64,000 bases of DNA from Pelosinus baikalensis (lineage in GTDB: Bacteria; Bacillota; Negativicutes; DSM-13327), in assembly GCF_020819555.1 (NCBI RefSeq), contig NZ_JAJHJB010000010.1, positions 72,618 through 136,617 of the forward strand, given 5' to 3'. Under the pieces are notes generated by a model, which was not told the DNA's origin, made no database searches, and saw only the letters and a program-made list of their open reading frames with translations. The position numbers and the translations under genes are program-made. The stretch's first letter is position 1, and every line of letters begins with the position of its first letter. Shown one piece after another: positions 35,318 through 44,584 of this stretch.

Positions 35318-36721
35318 TTATTTTAAGAATTGTTTTCCAGCGATACCAGGTTGTGTCATTTCACTTGGTGATAAAATAATTTCTAGTTGAGCAGCTGTTA
35401 ATAAGCCTTTAGAAATAACTAGTTCTTTAACAGATGCTCCTGTTTTTAAAGCCTCTTTTGCAATTGCAGAAGATTGCTCATATCCAATATGAGGTAACAG
35501 CGCAGTCACTATTCCCACACTCTTATCAATCATCTCACGACAGCGCTCTTCATTAGCTTCAATATCTTTCACGCATTTATGATTTAATGTATTTACTACA
35601 TTCGTTAAAATCGTTAAAGAATTAAAGAGATTATATGCCATGACTGGCTCCATAACATTTAACTCAAACTGCCCATTTTCTACAGCTAAACTAATAACCA
35701 AGTCATTACCAATCACTTGATACGCCACTTGATTCACAACTTCGGGTATGACAGGATTTACTTTGCCAGGCATAATCGATGACCCCGGCTGCCTTGCAGG
35801 AAGAGAAAGTTCTCCCAAACCGCAGCGAGGCCCCGATGACATGAGTCTTAAATCGCTGGCAATTTTACAGAAAGCCAAAGCCGTAACTTTGAGGGCACTG
35901 GAAAATTCAGCAATTTGATCTGTATTTTGGGTAGCATCTACTAAATTATCGGCTGAATGAATTTCTTCACCTGTTAAGCGAGAAAGTTCTTCTACAACAA
36001 AGGCAATATATTCTGGCTCAGCATTTAAACCAGTACCAACTGCTGTGGCACCCATATTCACAAAATGCATATTCCTAACATTTTCTCTAATGCGTTTGAT
36101 TGCCCGTTTTGTGGCCTCTGCATATGCATAAAACTCTTGTCCTAATGTAATAGGTACGGCATCTTGCAAATGGGTACGTCCCATTTTCAAGATATGATTA
36201 AAGTTATCTCCCTTAACAGTAAAAGTAGCTGCCATATCTTCTAATGCAGCAATCAGCTTTTTGGCCTTTGTAATGGTACAAATACGCATAGCTGTTGGCA
36301 TAACATCGTTAGTAGATTGCGCCATATTTACATGATTATTAGGTGAAATAAGCGCGTAATTTCCCTTTGCCTCACCTAAGATTTCAAGTGCTCGATTCGC
36401 TATGACTTCATTAGCATTCATATTCATGGAAGTTCCTGCTCCACCTTGGATGCAATCCACTATAAATTGATCATGCAGCTTTCCCTCAATGATCTCTTGC
36501 GCTGCTTGCACAATTGCATTGCCAATTTTGATTGGCATACGGCCAGTTCTCATGTTAGCTTTGGCTGCTGCGGCTTTTACAATACCAAAAGATGCAATAA
36601 AATCAGTATTCATTCTATGACCAGTAATAATAAAATTTTCTAAGGCTCTAGTCGTTTGTACTCCATAGTAAACTTCATCTTGTATTTGTATTTCTCCTAG
36701 AAAATCATGCTCAATGCGCAC
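35318..36721 (-). CDS. aspA: Aspartate ammonia-lyase (aspartase)
   Basis: A 467-residue fumarase/aspartase-superfamily enzyme that deaminates aspartate to fumarate. The N-terminus RIEHDFLGEIQIQDEVYYGV is typical of AspA, and the catalytic serine loop GSSIMPGKVNPVIPE is intact. TGxNAEPEYI and NMNANEVIANRALEILG also match. GTG start at 36721 with GGAGGT 8 bases upstream. Followed by fumarase and fumarate reductase genes on the same strand, it feeds aspartate into succinate formation; the exported asparaginase at 47646 would supply aspartate. Confidence 0.95.
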   Translation of the reverse strand: MRIEHDFLGEIQIQDEVYYGVQTTRALENFIITGHRMNTDFIASFGIVKAAAAKANMRTGRMPIKIGNAIVQAAQEIIEGKLHDQFIVDCIQGGAGTSMNMNANEVIANRALEILGEAKGNYALISPNNHVNMAQSTNDVMPTAMRICTITKAKKLIAALEDMAATFTVKGDNFNHILKMGRTHLQDAVPITLGQEFYAYAEATKRAIKRIRENVRNMHFVNMGATAVGTGLNAEPEYIAFVVEELSRLTGEEIHSADNLVDATQNTDQIAEFSSALKVTALAFCKIASDLRLMSSGPRCGLGELSLPARQPGSSIMPGKVNPVIPEVVNQVAYQVIGNDLVISLAVENGQFELNVMEPVMAYNLFNSLTILTNVVNTLNHKCVKDIEANEERCREMIDKSVGIVTALLPHIGYEQSSAIAKEALKTGASVKELVISKGLLTAAQLEIILSPSEMTQPGIAGKQFLK

Positions 36722-36880
36722 AAAACAGCACCTCCACTATTCTTTTACTTGATTATAACATGGCAATTGTATTTTGTATACATTATTCTTTTGATTTATT
36801 GCAAAATTCTTTCTATTTTGCAAATAAGAAAAAATACATATCTATCATGCATTAAAAGGTGTTTATATATACACATGTTA

Positions 36881-36956
36881 GTCGTCAGAAATAGAATATA
36901 GGGATAAACGGCATTATATAATACCAATCAAATCTCTATATTCATTCCTGACAGAC
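36881..36956 (-). terminator. Long imperfect hairpin after the cit operon
   Basis: Core arms GAATATAGGGAT (36894-36905) and ATCTCTATATTC (36932-36943), extended by GTCGTCAG and CTGACAGAC. It lies just beyond the citC stop on the minus strand and before aspA. Confidence 0.5.
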
Positions 36957-36981
36957 TATCTTATTTATTTCAATATATACT

Positions 36982-38031
36982 TTAATGTCTCGATATACTA
37001 CTTTGTATTTTTTCTATAATAGGAATTGCTGCAGGAGAGCGAAGGAATTGATAGGTCGTATCCGGTACTAAAGTACGAATCTCCTCCCATCCTTCCTGCC
37101 TTAAGAGTTCTCGAACCCTAGAGGCACTCACAGCATTTCCTTGAACAGAAATCCTTGGCATTTCCAGCACATCAATCCGATGCTGTGGTAAAATATCGAG
37201 CATCGCTTGGTTATAAGCCTTTGTCACTAAGCAATAAGGTTCATCCCCCATATACCGACAAGTAATTCCCATGGCAGGTGCAATATGCTTAGCAAAAATA
37301 GTAGCATCCAGCCTTGTCTGAGCTGTTACCGTTTCGTCTCCCTTGGTAAAATAGCCAGGAAACGTAGCAGCCGACACAATATATTTACCTCCTGGCAGCA
37401 CGACTACGTTATCATAGTCAGCTAATCCCTGCTTAACCAGAGAAAAGCGGATGTCAAAAGGGAATACAGATCCCTCTTCACTGACTACCAATACCACCAC
37501 AGCTGCATTTTCTTTAGCTGCTTTGGCAATTACCGCCTGATGTCCCAAAGTAAAAGGATTGCAGTTTACTACTAAGCCAGCTCTTTTTCCCGAAGGCAGA
37601 TGGGCTGTCAAAGCAGCCATCGCCTTACAATACGAATCAATCGACCCGATACCAGCTTCTAAAAGTACTGCATATGGATCTGCCCGCCCAACTTCTTTAA
37701 ATCCTAATGCACTAAATAAATGCGCCTTGTCAGGCTTGGTGAAAATAAAATAATGATAGATTCCCCGCCGTCCTGCTTCCTGCATTAAATGGCTGACGAC
37801 TGCTGACGTCAGACCTTCCCCCTGCAGCGACTCATCAATAGCAATGTTACGCAATACTTCTCCAGAAAACGAACCTGTCGCTACAATAGAATCTTCTTTA
37901 TATAAGGCAATGGTATAGTCTACTTGTTCAGTAAAAGTTAAGGAAAATCTAGAGAGAAACTCTCTCACGGCACTAACCTGTCTAGCATTATTAAGATTGA
38001 TTACCCGCTCTTCCATAGTGCCCCACAACAT
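36982..38031 (-). CDS. citC: [Citrate (pro-3S)-lyase] ligase
   Basis: About 349 residues. An N-terminal GNAT-like domain (about 1-130, with IAIDESLQGEGLTSAVVSHL) precedes a nucleotidyltransferase domain with VNCNPFTLGHQAVI (HxGH-like motif), the usual CitC build. It acetylates the prosthetic-group thiol of the lyase carrier protein to activate the complex. GTG 38034 overlaps the citF stop; ATG 38029-38031 with GGAGGG 6 bases upstream is the likelier start. Last gene of citDEFC. If the complex is really a citramalate lyase, it would be the matching activator. Confidence 0.92.
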   Translation of the reverse strand: MLWGTMEERVINLNNARQVSAVREFLSRFSLTFTEQVDYTIALYKEDSIVATGSFSGEVLRNIAIDESLQGEGLTSAVVSHLMQEAGRRGIYHYFIFTKPDKAHLFSALGFKEVGRADPYAVLLEAGIGSIDSYCKAMAALTAHLPSGKRAGLVVNCNPFTLGHQAVIAKAAKENAAVVVLVVSEEGSVFPFDIRFSLVKQGLADYDNVVVLPGGKYIVSAATFPGYFTKGDETVTAQTRLDATIFAKHIAPAMGITCRYMGDEPYCLVTKAYNQAMLDILPQHRIDVLEMPRISVQGNAVSASRVRELLRQEGWEEIRTLVPDTTYQFLRSPAAIPIIEKIQSSISRH

Positions 38032-38033
38032 CA

Positions 38034-39575
38034 CTAGCCCTCCACTTGGCGCACAACATCGATAATCGTACCATCACGATATTCTACTACTGCAACTATC
38101 TTTTCGCCTGTCTTTACTGCTTTAGGGGCTCCGGCTATTTTCTCTGCCAATTGTTTTAATTCTTGTATATCTTTAACCGGCAATCCTGCTGCCAGGAATT
38201 TTTCTTTTAAATCGGCTCTAAGAGGATTTACTGCCACACCTCTTTCTGTAACAAGAACATCAATCGTTTCACCTGGAGTCGTGGCCGTAAGTACTTTATC
38301 CACAATAATGGGCAAACGTCCACGTAATAAATTGGCTACAATGATCGTAACTTTCGCACCTGCCGCTGCATCCGCATGACCGCCTGAACCACCCATAATA
38401 ACACCATCAGAACCCGTAACTACATTCACATTAAAGTCAGTGTCCATTTCTGTAGCCCCTAGAATGACCACATCTAGCTGATTAACGGCGCATCCGGCAT
38501 TAAATGGACTTGCATAAAAATCAGCACCAATTTCTAAGTGATTTGGATTGGTAGATAAAGAACGAATCGCTTCTAAGTCAAACCCCTGGACATCCATCAA
38601 TCTCTTAAACAAACCGCTTTCCAGCATATCCACCATATATCCAGTAATGCCGCCTAATGCAAAACTCCCCACAACCTTGTCTTTCTCCATCATTTTTCGG
38701 ACAAAAGCAGCCGTTGCTAAGGAAGCACCACCTGCTCCTGTTTGAAATGCAAAACCATTTTTTATAAGTCCAGTAGCTTGAATTACTTTTGCTGCCGTTT
38801 CAGCAATTTTAAGTCCCACTGGATCTTTGGTAATACGAGTTGTACCTGAAACAATGCCTTTAGGGTCCCCTACACATTCTACCTTTACTACATAATCTAC
38901 CCTCGTCTGAGGTATGGATATAGGCGATAGAGGGTATTCACCTATATAATCCGTCACAGCTACTACATAATCTGCATACTGAGCATCAGGAAAAGCATAA
39001 CCGAGTGAACCGCATGCAGCCGGACCTTCTACACCATTTAAATTACCGTATTCATCAGCTGCTGGCGCTGCGATAAACGCCACATCAATTTTAAGCTGAC
39101 CACATTCAATCGCTCGTCCACGTCCTCCATGAGTGCGCAGTACGACAGGTTTATCAAATAAACCTGTCGATACAGCCTGAGCGACTGGACCGGACATATA
39201 ATTCGTATCAAGACCCGTTACCACACCATTTTTTACATGTTCAATAATCGGTGCGTGTATAGGAAAGACAGAACTTAAAGCAACGGTTAGATTTTTCAAT
39301 CCTAACTGCGCCGCAGTTGCCAAGACCATATTTACAACGCCATCACCATTTCGGAAGTGGTGATGAAAAGACAAGGTCATTCCATCAGTTACAGGTATTT
39401 TTTTAAACACTTCGACTAAACTATCGACTAATTTTCGGTCGGTAGGTTTTATGGTTTTGACTTTAGGTGCCTGACGTGTCATTTTTGGTGAGGTAGCAAA
39501 AGCACCAGCAAAGGGCTTTATTGCTGCTATGCCAGAAATTGTTTCAGGTATTTCACGTCCAATTGCATTTTTCAT
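38034..39575 (-). CDS. citF: Citrate (or citramalate) lyase alpha subunit
   Basis: A 513-residue CoA-transferase-fold subunit that swaps acetyl on the carrier protein for the substrate acid. FHHHFRNGDGVVNMVL, PNTNYMSGPVAQAVS-like and GGSGGHADAAAGAKVTIIV are CitF signatures, and length is as expected. Start ATG 39573-39575 overlaps the citE stop by one base. The family covers both citrate lyase and the citramalate lyase of glutamate fermenters, which sequence alone does not separate; the glutamate mutase genes next door favour citramalate. Confidence 0.93.
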   Translation of the reverse strand: MKNAIGREIPETISGIAAIKPFAGAFATSPKMTRQAPKVKTIKPTDRKLVDSLVEVFKKIPVTDGMTLSFHHHFRNGDGVVNMVLATAAQLGLKNLTVALSSVFPIHAPIIEHVKNGVVTGLDTNYMSGPVAQAVSTGLFDKPVVLRTHGGRGRAIECGQLKIDVAFIAAPAADEYGNLNGVEGPAACGSLGYAFPDAQYADYVVAVTDYIGEYPLSPISIPQTRVDYVVKVECVGDPKGIVSGTTRITKDPVGLKIAETAAKVIQATGLIKNGFAFQTGAGGASLATAAFVRKMMEKDKVVGSFALGGITGYMVDMLESGLFKRLMDVQGFDLEAIRSLSTNPNHLEIGADFYASPFNAGCAVNQLDVVILGATEMDTDFNVNVVTGSDGVIMGGSGGHADAAAGAKVTIIVANLLRGRLPIIVDKVLTATTPGETIDVLVTERGVAVNPLRADLKEKFLAAGLPVKDIQELKQLAEKIAGAPKAVKTGEKIVAVVEYRDGTIIDVVRQVEG

Positions 39576-40447
39576 TATTTTTTCCCCCCCATCAAACCTA
39601 ACAATTCTGCCAAATGTAAGATGCGTTCTGCACGATTTACAATTGGCAAATCCACCATCTTACCATTTAATGACGCCACACCTGATCCTTCGGCCTCTGC
39701 CTTACGAATGGCATGGATGACTTGCTGCGCCCAATCAATATCATTTAGACTAGGGTTAAATACAGTATGAATTACATCAATCTGCCTAGGATTGATGGAC
39801 AATTTCCCCTTGAAGCCCAACCTTTTAGCCAGCTGTGTATCGGCAAGCAGCCCTTCTTCATCATTGGCATCGGTATAGGGAGTATCAATGGATTGAACAT
39901 TTGCAGCCGCAGCTGCATTGATAACAATGGTACGTGCTGTAAAGATCTCAGTACCTTCTTTGGTACGCATAGCACCCAGACCTGCTGTATAATCTTCAGC
40001 ACCTAAAGCAAGAGCAACTACCCTCGGGTCCGCTTTTGCAATATGATACGCTTCGACAATCCCGCAAGGTGTTTCTAATAGAGCAATAATCTTTACAGGC
40101 GCTTGATCTGGTTTTTCCGCCGCGGCAATCATAGCAGCCACTTGATGAATATCGGCTGCACTTTCTACTTTCGGCACCAAAATTGCATCCGGACAACAAG
40201 GAACAATGGCTTTAATATCGACAGCAGCAAAAGTATCTAAAGGATTAATCCGAACCACAGTTTCACTAGCTCCATAATCCACAGTGCGCAGAGCCTGGGC
40301 AACCAAAAACCGGGCTGCATCTTTTTCCATGGGAGCCACAGCATCTTCTAAATCCAAAATAACCGAATCTGCACCAAATACACCGCCATTTTGCAGCATT
40401 CCCGGATTATTTCCTGGAATAAATAACATACTTCTTCTTAAATCCAT
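39575..40447 (-). CDS. citE: Citrate (or citramalate) lyase beta subunit
   Basis: 290 residues from ATG 40445-40447 (AGGAGG 10 bases before), at LRRSMLFIPGNNPGMLQNGG, the normal CitE start. A TIM barrel with DSVILDLEDAVAPMEKDAAR, VVRINPLDT and ALLETPCGIVEAY (Mg and substrate residues). It performs the cleavage to acetate-carrier plus the oxo acid (oxaloacetate from citrate or pyruvate from citramalate). The start overlaps the citD stop by one base (TAATG). The frame upstream to 40519 only reflects citD in another frame. Confidence 0.94.
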   Translation of the reverse strand: MDLRRSMLFIPGNNPGMLQNGGVFGADSVILDLEDAVAPMEKDAARFLVAQALRTVDYGASETVVRINPLDTFAAVDIKAIVPCCPDAILVPKVESAADIHQVAAMIAAAEKPDQAPVKIIALLETPCGIVEAYHIAKADPRVVALALGAEDYTAGLGAMRTKEGTEIFTARTIVINAAAAANVQSIDTPYTDANDEEGLLADTQLAKRLGFKGKLSINPRQIDVIHTVFNPSLNDIDWAQQVIHAIRKAEAEGSGVASLNGKMVDLPIVNRAERILHLAELLGLMGGKK

Positions 40448-40740
40448 TATACGATTTCCTCCTTTAGCACAGCACCTGCACGGCTTAATGCAGCCAAAGT
40501 CCGAGCATAGATGGTACAATCCAGCGCTCCCCGGTCTACCGCCTTAATATAGATATCCGTAACCCCCTGATCCTTCGCCGTTTTCTCTAAGATGATCTTA
40601 ATATCTTCACCATACTGAGCCAAGACAATACTTTCTAATTCAATAACAATACCGCTTCCTTGGGTACCAGGAGCTACAGTAATCATAACATCGCTTGATT
40701 CTAAGGTTCCTGCTTGAGCAGTTTTTGCAATACTTGCCAT
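40447..40740 (-). CDS. citD: Citrate (or citramalate) lyase acyl carrier protein (gamma subunit)
   Basis: A 97-residue carrier protein. The phosphoribosyl-dephospho-CoA attachment serine lies in AGTLESSDVMITV (about residue 16-17), at the expected distance from the N-terminus. First gene of citDEFC, separated from the upstream P-loop gene by a terminator. The prosthetic-group synthesis genes (citX, citG) are not in the window. Confidence 0.93.
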   Translation of the reverse strand: MASIAKTAQAGTLESSDVMITVAPGTQGSGIVIELESIVLAQYGEDIKIILEKTAKDQGVTDIYIKAVDRGALDCTIYARTLAALSRAGAVLKEEIV

Positions 40741-40806
40741 TTTTCTAACCTCCTAATGAAAAATTCTTTATATGTATCTTTGTGCAATTATGATTTTGAT
40801 GCTCTT

Positions 40807-40842
40807 ATGGGTACTGCCTTCTCTTAAGAAGACAGTACCCAT
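40807..40842 (-). terminator. Terminator between the methylaspartate operon and citD
   Basis: ATGGGTACTG...CAGTACCCAT with inner CTTCTC/AAGAAG pairing, 20 bases past the P-loop gene stop. No strong T-run follows, so some read-through into citDEFC is possible. Confidence 0.7.
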
Positions 40843-40862
40843 TTACAGCTAATTATACACTT

Positions 40863-41795
40863 TTACAATGATGCATGAAAGACCATGCTGGAAAAGCCAT
40901 CAAGATTCTCTTCCAATGGTCCTACCAAGCCAATAATAAGGTAGGTTTTCGTTTTAGGGTCATATTTATACTCATGGAGCAGACGAAAACCTTCAATATC
41001 TTCCGTATTATGCACATGGGTCCGCGGTCCCGTACACGCCCATGAAACATCACCAATTTCAATATGCCCCTCGTCAGAGTAGCAAACCTTCAAGCCCTCA
41101 TCAATGATTTCTTTAACCTTTTTTTCAACTTCCTTAAGATCGGCATCAATCTCCACAGGATATTCCAGGACAAAACCATGATGTACATCTCTGTGACCAA
41201 AAGGCAAGATAGCACCATAATCTTTCAACAAAATACTTTCTGTCAAATCTTCAGCAGTATGAGCCATTTTACGATACTTTAAAGTCTTTACAACCACATC
41301 AGCAATTTCCTGGGGAAAAGGACCAAAAACATTAGGACGAACAGCAATAACCTCGCCGCCTACACCTAAGAGCACGTCAGCATTTGCCCCCAGAGCAGGA
41401 TATAACAGATCAAAATGTTCTACTATGACCCGCTTATCATGAGATAATGCTTTTTTAATAGCATCTGCTAATACATGAAGTTGAGTAAATGCCAACTCAA
41501 AACGAATATCAATATGATAGGTATGACTGGAAAAGAAATCTTTTTCAATATTTTTGAGCAAAGGCAAGGGGCGTACATTTACACCATCATCATCATTTGT
41601 TAATTCTAATCCAGGAAACATACCTTTAATTAAGGAAGATTTACCTGCACCAGGACCACCAACAATGCCAATTAGACGATCCAATGGCGACAAATAACGT
41701 TCACTAATCTGCTGCCCCAAAACAAACATACGATTACGTCCTCTGGGTGCAAAATAACTAGCATACATTAATTGCTCATGCATTAACATTCTCAT
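40863..41795 (-). CDS. P-loop NTPase of unknown role linked to glutamate mutase genes
   Basis: A 310-residue protein. After about 35 residues a P-loop LIGIVGGPGAGKSSLIKGMF appears, then RVIVEHFDLLYPALG, and in the second half GHRDVHHGFVLEYPVEID and TGPRTHVHNTEDIEGF. The His-rich part recalls the second additional (editing-like) domain of alanyl-tRNA synthetase, and databases carry such proteins under that awkward name. The gene follows mal by 2 bases and ends the glmS-mutL-glmE-mal operon, so it likely serves the pathway (enzyme activation, cofactor or metal handling). Function unproven. Confidence 0.75.
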   Translation of the reverse strand: MRMLMHEQLMYASYFAPRGRNRMFVLGQQISERYLSPLDRLIGIVGGPGAGKSSLIKGMFPGLELTNDDDGVNVRPLPLLKNIEKDFFSSHTYHIDIRFELAFTQLHVLADAIKKALSHDKRVIVEHFDLLYPALGANADVLLGVGGEVIAVRPNVFGPFPQEIADVVVKTLKYRKMAHTAEDLTESILLKDYGAILPFGHRDVHHGFVLEYPVEIDADLKEVEKKVKEIIDEGLKVCYSDEGHIEIGDVSWACTGPRTHVHNTEDIEGFRLLHEYKYDPKTKTYLIIGLVGPLEENLDGFSSMVFHASL

Positions 41796-41797
41796 AT

Positions 41798-43048
41798 TTA
41801 TGCCTTACGAGCCTGGCGAACAGCTAAGATACGTTGCATTTCATTATATACAATCATGATGCCTTCATCCACGCCCATGCCTGGTTTTGCTAACATCTGT
41901 ACTGGTTTAGTTGCCATCGCAAGATGTACACAAACCTGTGCGGAACGATCTGTTTCGTTGCAAGTACCGCCTTGGTATGCACCTACGCCTTTTTCTTTAC
42001 AATATAAAACAGCTTCGATGGTATTGTTAATTCCGCCTAAATCCGGTGTTTTGATTTGCAGCATATCACCAGCATTATTGTCAGCAAAATATTTAATATC
42101 TTCAAGCGTATTGCACCATTCATCAGCAACCACTTCTACATTAATCTTTTCTTCGTGCAAACGAGCCGTAATTTCTTTTAACGCTAACATTTGTTTTTCG
42201 CGATCTTCTACATCCATCGGACCTTCAATGCGAAGTTTTAAAGGAGCAGCTGCTTTTTCTAATTCACGGAAATAAGAGACCATTCTTTCGGTATCCAGAT
42301 CGAATGCAGCACCAATTGTGCCATAAACATCAATGTGCAGTACAGGATTATAAGAATCGCTGGTACGCAAGCTTAGTATACGATTCTTTAACCAAGTAAC
42401 ATATTCAAGCAACAATTCACCATTCTTGCCTAATTTTTCTTCTACATTGTTAATCAAGGCATGAGGCAATACCTGAGCCCCTTTGATGATCATTTTATCA
42501 GCATTATCATAGCGATTATCCCCAGACTGGGTAAAAATATCAATCGCTATTTCACTAACAGTTGTGTTATATTCTTCTGCAACTACTTCACACATCAATT
42601 TATGTTTTGCTTTGGATACAGCATCTAAAATTGCTTGGGTTACGCCATAACGCAGTGCAGTATGGATTAGTTTACCTGTTTTTGCATCAACCATGCTGTC
42701 AATTTCTCCTGCCAATTGTCTAAAAGAAGTTAATTCACGACCCACGAGACGTGGTTTAATTTCTTGTTCAATCACAGGAATAAAATCTTCGGCTAAAAAC
42801 AATGGGTCACGTCCGCCTGCTCCGCTGTATTGTACAGCAGCGCAATCGCCGTAAGCCACTTGTCCATCTTCTAATACGATCATTACCGATACAGCTTCCC
42901 CAGTTTGACGAATGGAATGAAATCCAGGAGTAACCGTTTCTCCTACATAACTAAAACCATCATGTTGAGCTCCTGCTTTAATAGCCCGTTGATCATCAAA
43001 ATAAAAACCAGTACGACCTTTTGAACATACAACATTTACAATTTTCAT
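41798..43048 (-). CDS. mal: Methylaspartate ammonia-lyase
   Basis: 416 residues from ATG 43046-43048. An enolase-superfamily lyase that turns (2S,3S)-3-methylaspartate into mesaconate and ammonia. KGRTGFYFDDQRAIKAGA at the N-terminus, VLHIDVYGTIGAAFD, LRIEGPMD (Mg ligand region), VADEWCNTLEDIKYFAD and LQIKTPDLGGINNT with the catalytic lysine are all family motifs. It follows glmE, with a GC-rich intercistronic hairpin between them. Confidence 0.96.
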   Translation of the reverse strand: MKIVNVVCSKGRTGFYFDDQRAIKAGAQHDGFSYVGETVTPGFHSIRQTGEAVSVMIVLEDGQVAYGDCAAVQYSGAGGRDPLFLAEDFIPVIEQEIKPRLVGRELTSFRQLAGEIDSMVDAKTGKLIHTALRYGVTQAILDAVSKAKHKLMCEVVAEEYNTTVSEIAIDIFTQSGDNRYDNADKMIIKGAQVLPHALINNVEEKLGKNGELLLEYVTWLKNRILSLRTSDSYNPVLHIDVYGTIGAAFDLDTERMVSYFRELEKAAAPLKLRIEGPMDVEDREKQMLALKEITARLHEEKINVEVVADEWCNTLEDIKYFADNNAGDMLQIKTPDLGGINNTIEAVLYCKEKGVGAYQGGTCNETDRSAQVCVHLAMATKPVQMLAKPGMGVDEGIMIVYNEMQRILAVRQARKA

Positions 43049-43077
43049 GATTACACTCTCCATTCCTTTTTATGCAA

Positions 43078-43108
43078 GGCGGCAAAAGGCAGAATACCTT
43101 TTGCCGCC
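43078..43108 (-). terminator. Intercistronic hairpin between glmE and mal
   Basis: GGCGGCAAAAGG (43078-43089) pairs with CCTTTTGCCGCC (43097-43108), a 12-bp perfect stem inside the operon. It lacks a T-run, so it may balance expression or block exonucleases rather than stop transcription. Confidence 0.6.
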
Positions 43109-43124
43109 CTGCTGAATCTTAGAT

Positions 43125-44579
43125 TTATTTATTAGGTCTGCCTACTAAGCGTCCCTTGGAAATCGCATAAATATCATCAATAACCATTTGGAAACTTGCT
43201 TTACGTCCTTCTTCTTTAGCGCGAGCATCAATTTTAGCTTTATGGAAGTCAATAATATCCTGTGTGAAAGGTAGATTTCCTACATCAAATAATCGTACAG
43301 CGCCATTATTATCACGGGCTGGCAGAATTTTATTCAAGGAATATTGGCTAGGAGCAAAAGGTACGTCTAGAACGCCGGCTTCAAAGGCACGAACACTACC
43401 AGATGCAAAATCTCCATTGCCAAGTTCAAAAACTTTATCCAAAATACAACGTGTTTCTGCTTTTATCATTTCCACTTCGATATCTACTTCTGCAGTCATC
43501 GGGAATGGTTGGTCTGCCAGCATATTGATTAATTGCTTCGTTGCACGAAGTCCCATCGCATTGGCTTCTTTTGTAGGAATCCCTAACGCTTCATGAGGAG
43601 TCTTAACAATAACTTTCGTAGCCTTTGCCAAGGCAGCAGCTGCTGCGCCCCAAGAAATTACAGCAAATGCCTTTGCTTCATCTTGCGGGAATCCGCCCAT
43701 CCATTGATGGAATACAGTAGTTAATACGCAGTCACTATATCCATGTTTCACCAGATATTCTTCTGCCAGCTGCTCTAAGGCTTTAATCGCTGCAACGTCT
43801 TGGAATAGATTACCACATTGACCATAACCTAGTGTTATATTTTTAACACCCTGCTCCGCTGCCAAAATACCTTCAATGATGGCTACTGCATGAGAAATGC
43901 AAGGTGGTACTAGCGTACCTGTTAAAGGTCCAAAAGGCTCTCTGTTAATTTCAATGCCATGCTCAGCATAAATACCTACCAAGCGGTCATTATACTGCCA
44001 ATCATAAATTGTTTTTTCTAACGAAACACTTTTGGCATAAGGAATGTTATAGGAGATACCGCCCCCCTCATAGGATGTGAATCCACCTGCTAACGTTATT
44101 TCTGTTAATAAGCGAGCATCCGGTGTACCATGGCGTACTTGCAATGGACCATCTACACTTTCTACCAGTTTACGTACACCATGAACTCCATGATTTACTG
44201 CTGGAAAACCATTTAGTAAGGAGCGACCGGCTTTCATACTTTCTTCAATTGCATTTGCACAATTTTCATATTGATTTTGACGAGTATAACTATCAATCGT
44301 AGTTGGCAGAAGATCCGCTTCTCCCTCTGTACGCAAAAAGTTCAAAAGATTAATGTGTTCATCCAATAATGCAACCCCTGCTCTGGGCTGAGTTAATGTT
44401 TCACCATTCTTCTTCGCTTTTACTAAACGCTTTGCAAAATGTTTTCTAGCTGGGATTGTCTCGTGATACTTAACAGCTTCCTCAAAATTTACATCAGCAC
44501 CCGTTGGCCAATGTTTCAATATTTCTTCGCGTACACCATAGAAGTGATCATGTGTCCACTTTTTATTTTTCAATTCCAT
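43125..44579 (-). CDS. glmE: Glutamate mutase epsilon subunit
   Basis: A 484-residue TIM-barrel subunit of coenzyme-B12-dependent glutamate mutase, which rearranges L-glutamate to 3-methylaspartate. LNGFPAVNHGVHGVRKLVE, RHGTPDARLLTEITLAGG and FEGGGISYNIPYAK-like EGGGISYNIPYAKSVSLE are hallmark substrate-site regions. GGGGGTAGCAGTA precedes the ATG. It pairs with GlmS (sigma), encoded two genes upstream. Length is as in Clostridium enzymes. Confidence 0.96.
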   Translation of the reverse strand: MELKNKKWTHDHFYGVREEILKHWPTGADVNFEEAVKYHETIPARKHFAKRLVKAKKNGETLTQPRAGVALLDEHINLLNFLRTEGEADLLPTTIDSYTRQNQYENCANAIEESMKAGRSLLNGFPAVNHGVHGVRKLVESVDGPLQVRHGTPDARLLTEITLAGGFTSYEGGGISYNIPYAKSVSLEKTIYDWQYNDRLVGIYAEHGIEINREPFGPLTGTLVPPCISHAVAIIEGILAAEQGVKNITLGYGQCGNLFQDVAAIKALEQLAEEYLVKHGYSDCVLTTVFHQWMGGFPQDEAKAFAVISWGAAAAALAKATKVIVKTPHEALGIPTKEANAMGLRATKQLINMLADQPFPMTAEVDIEVEMIKAETRCILDKVFELGNGDFASGSVRAFEAGVLDVPFAPSQYSLNKILPARDNNGAVRLFDVGNLPFTQDIIDFHKAKIDARAKEEGRKASFQMVIDDIYAISKGRLVGRPNK

Positions 44580-44584
44580 TACTG

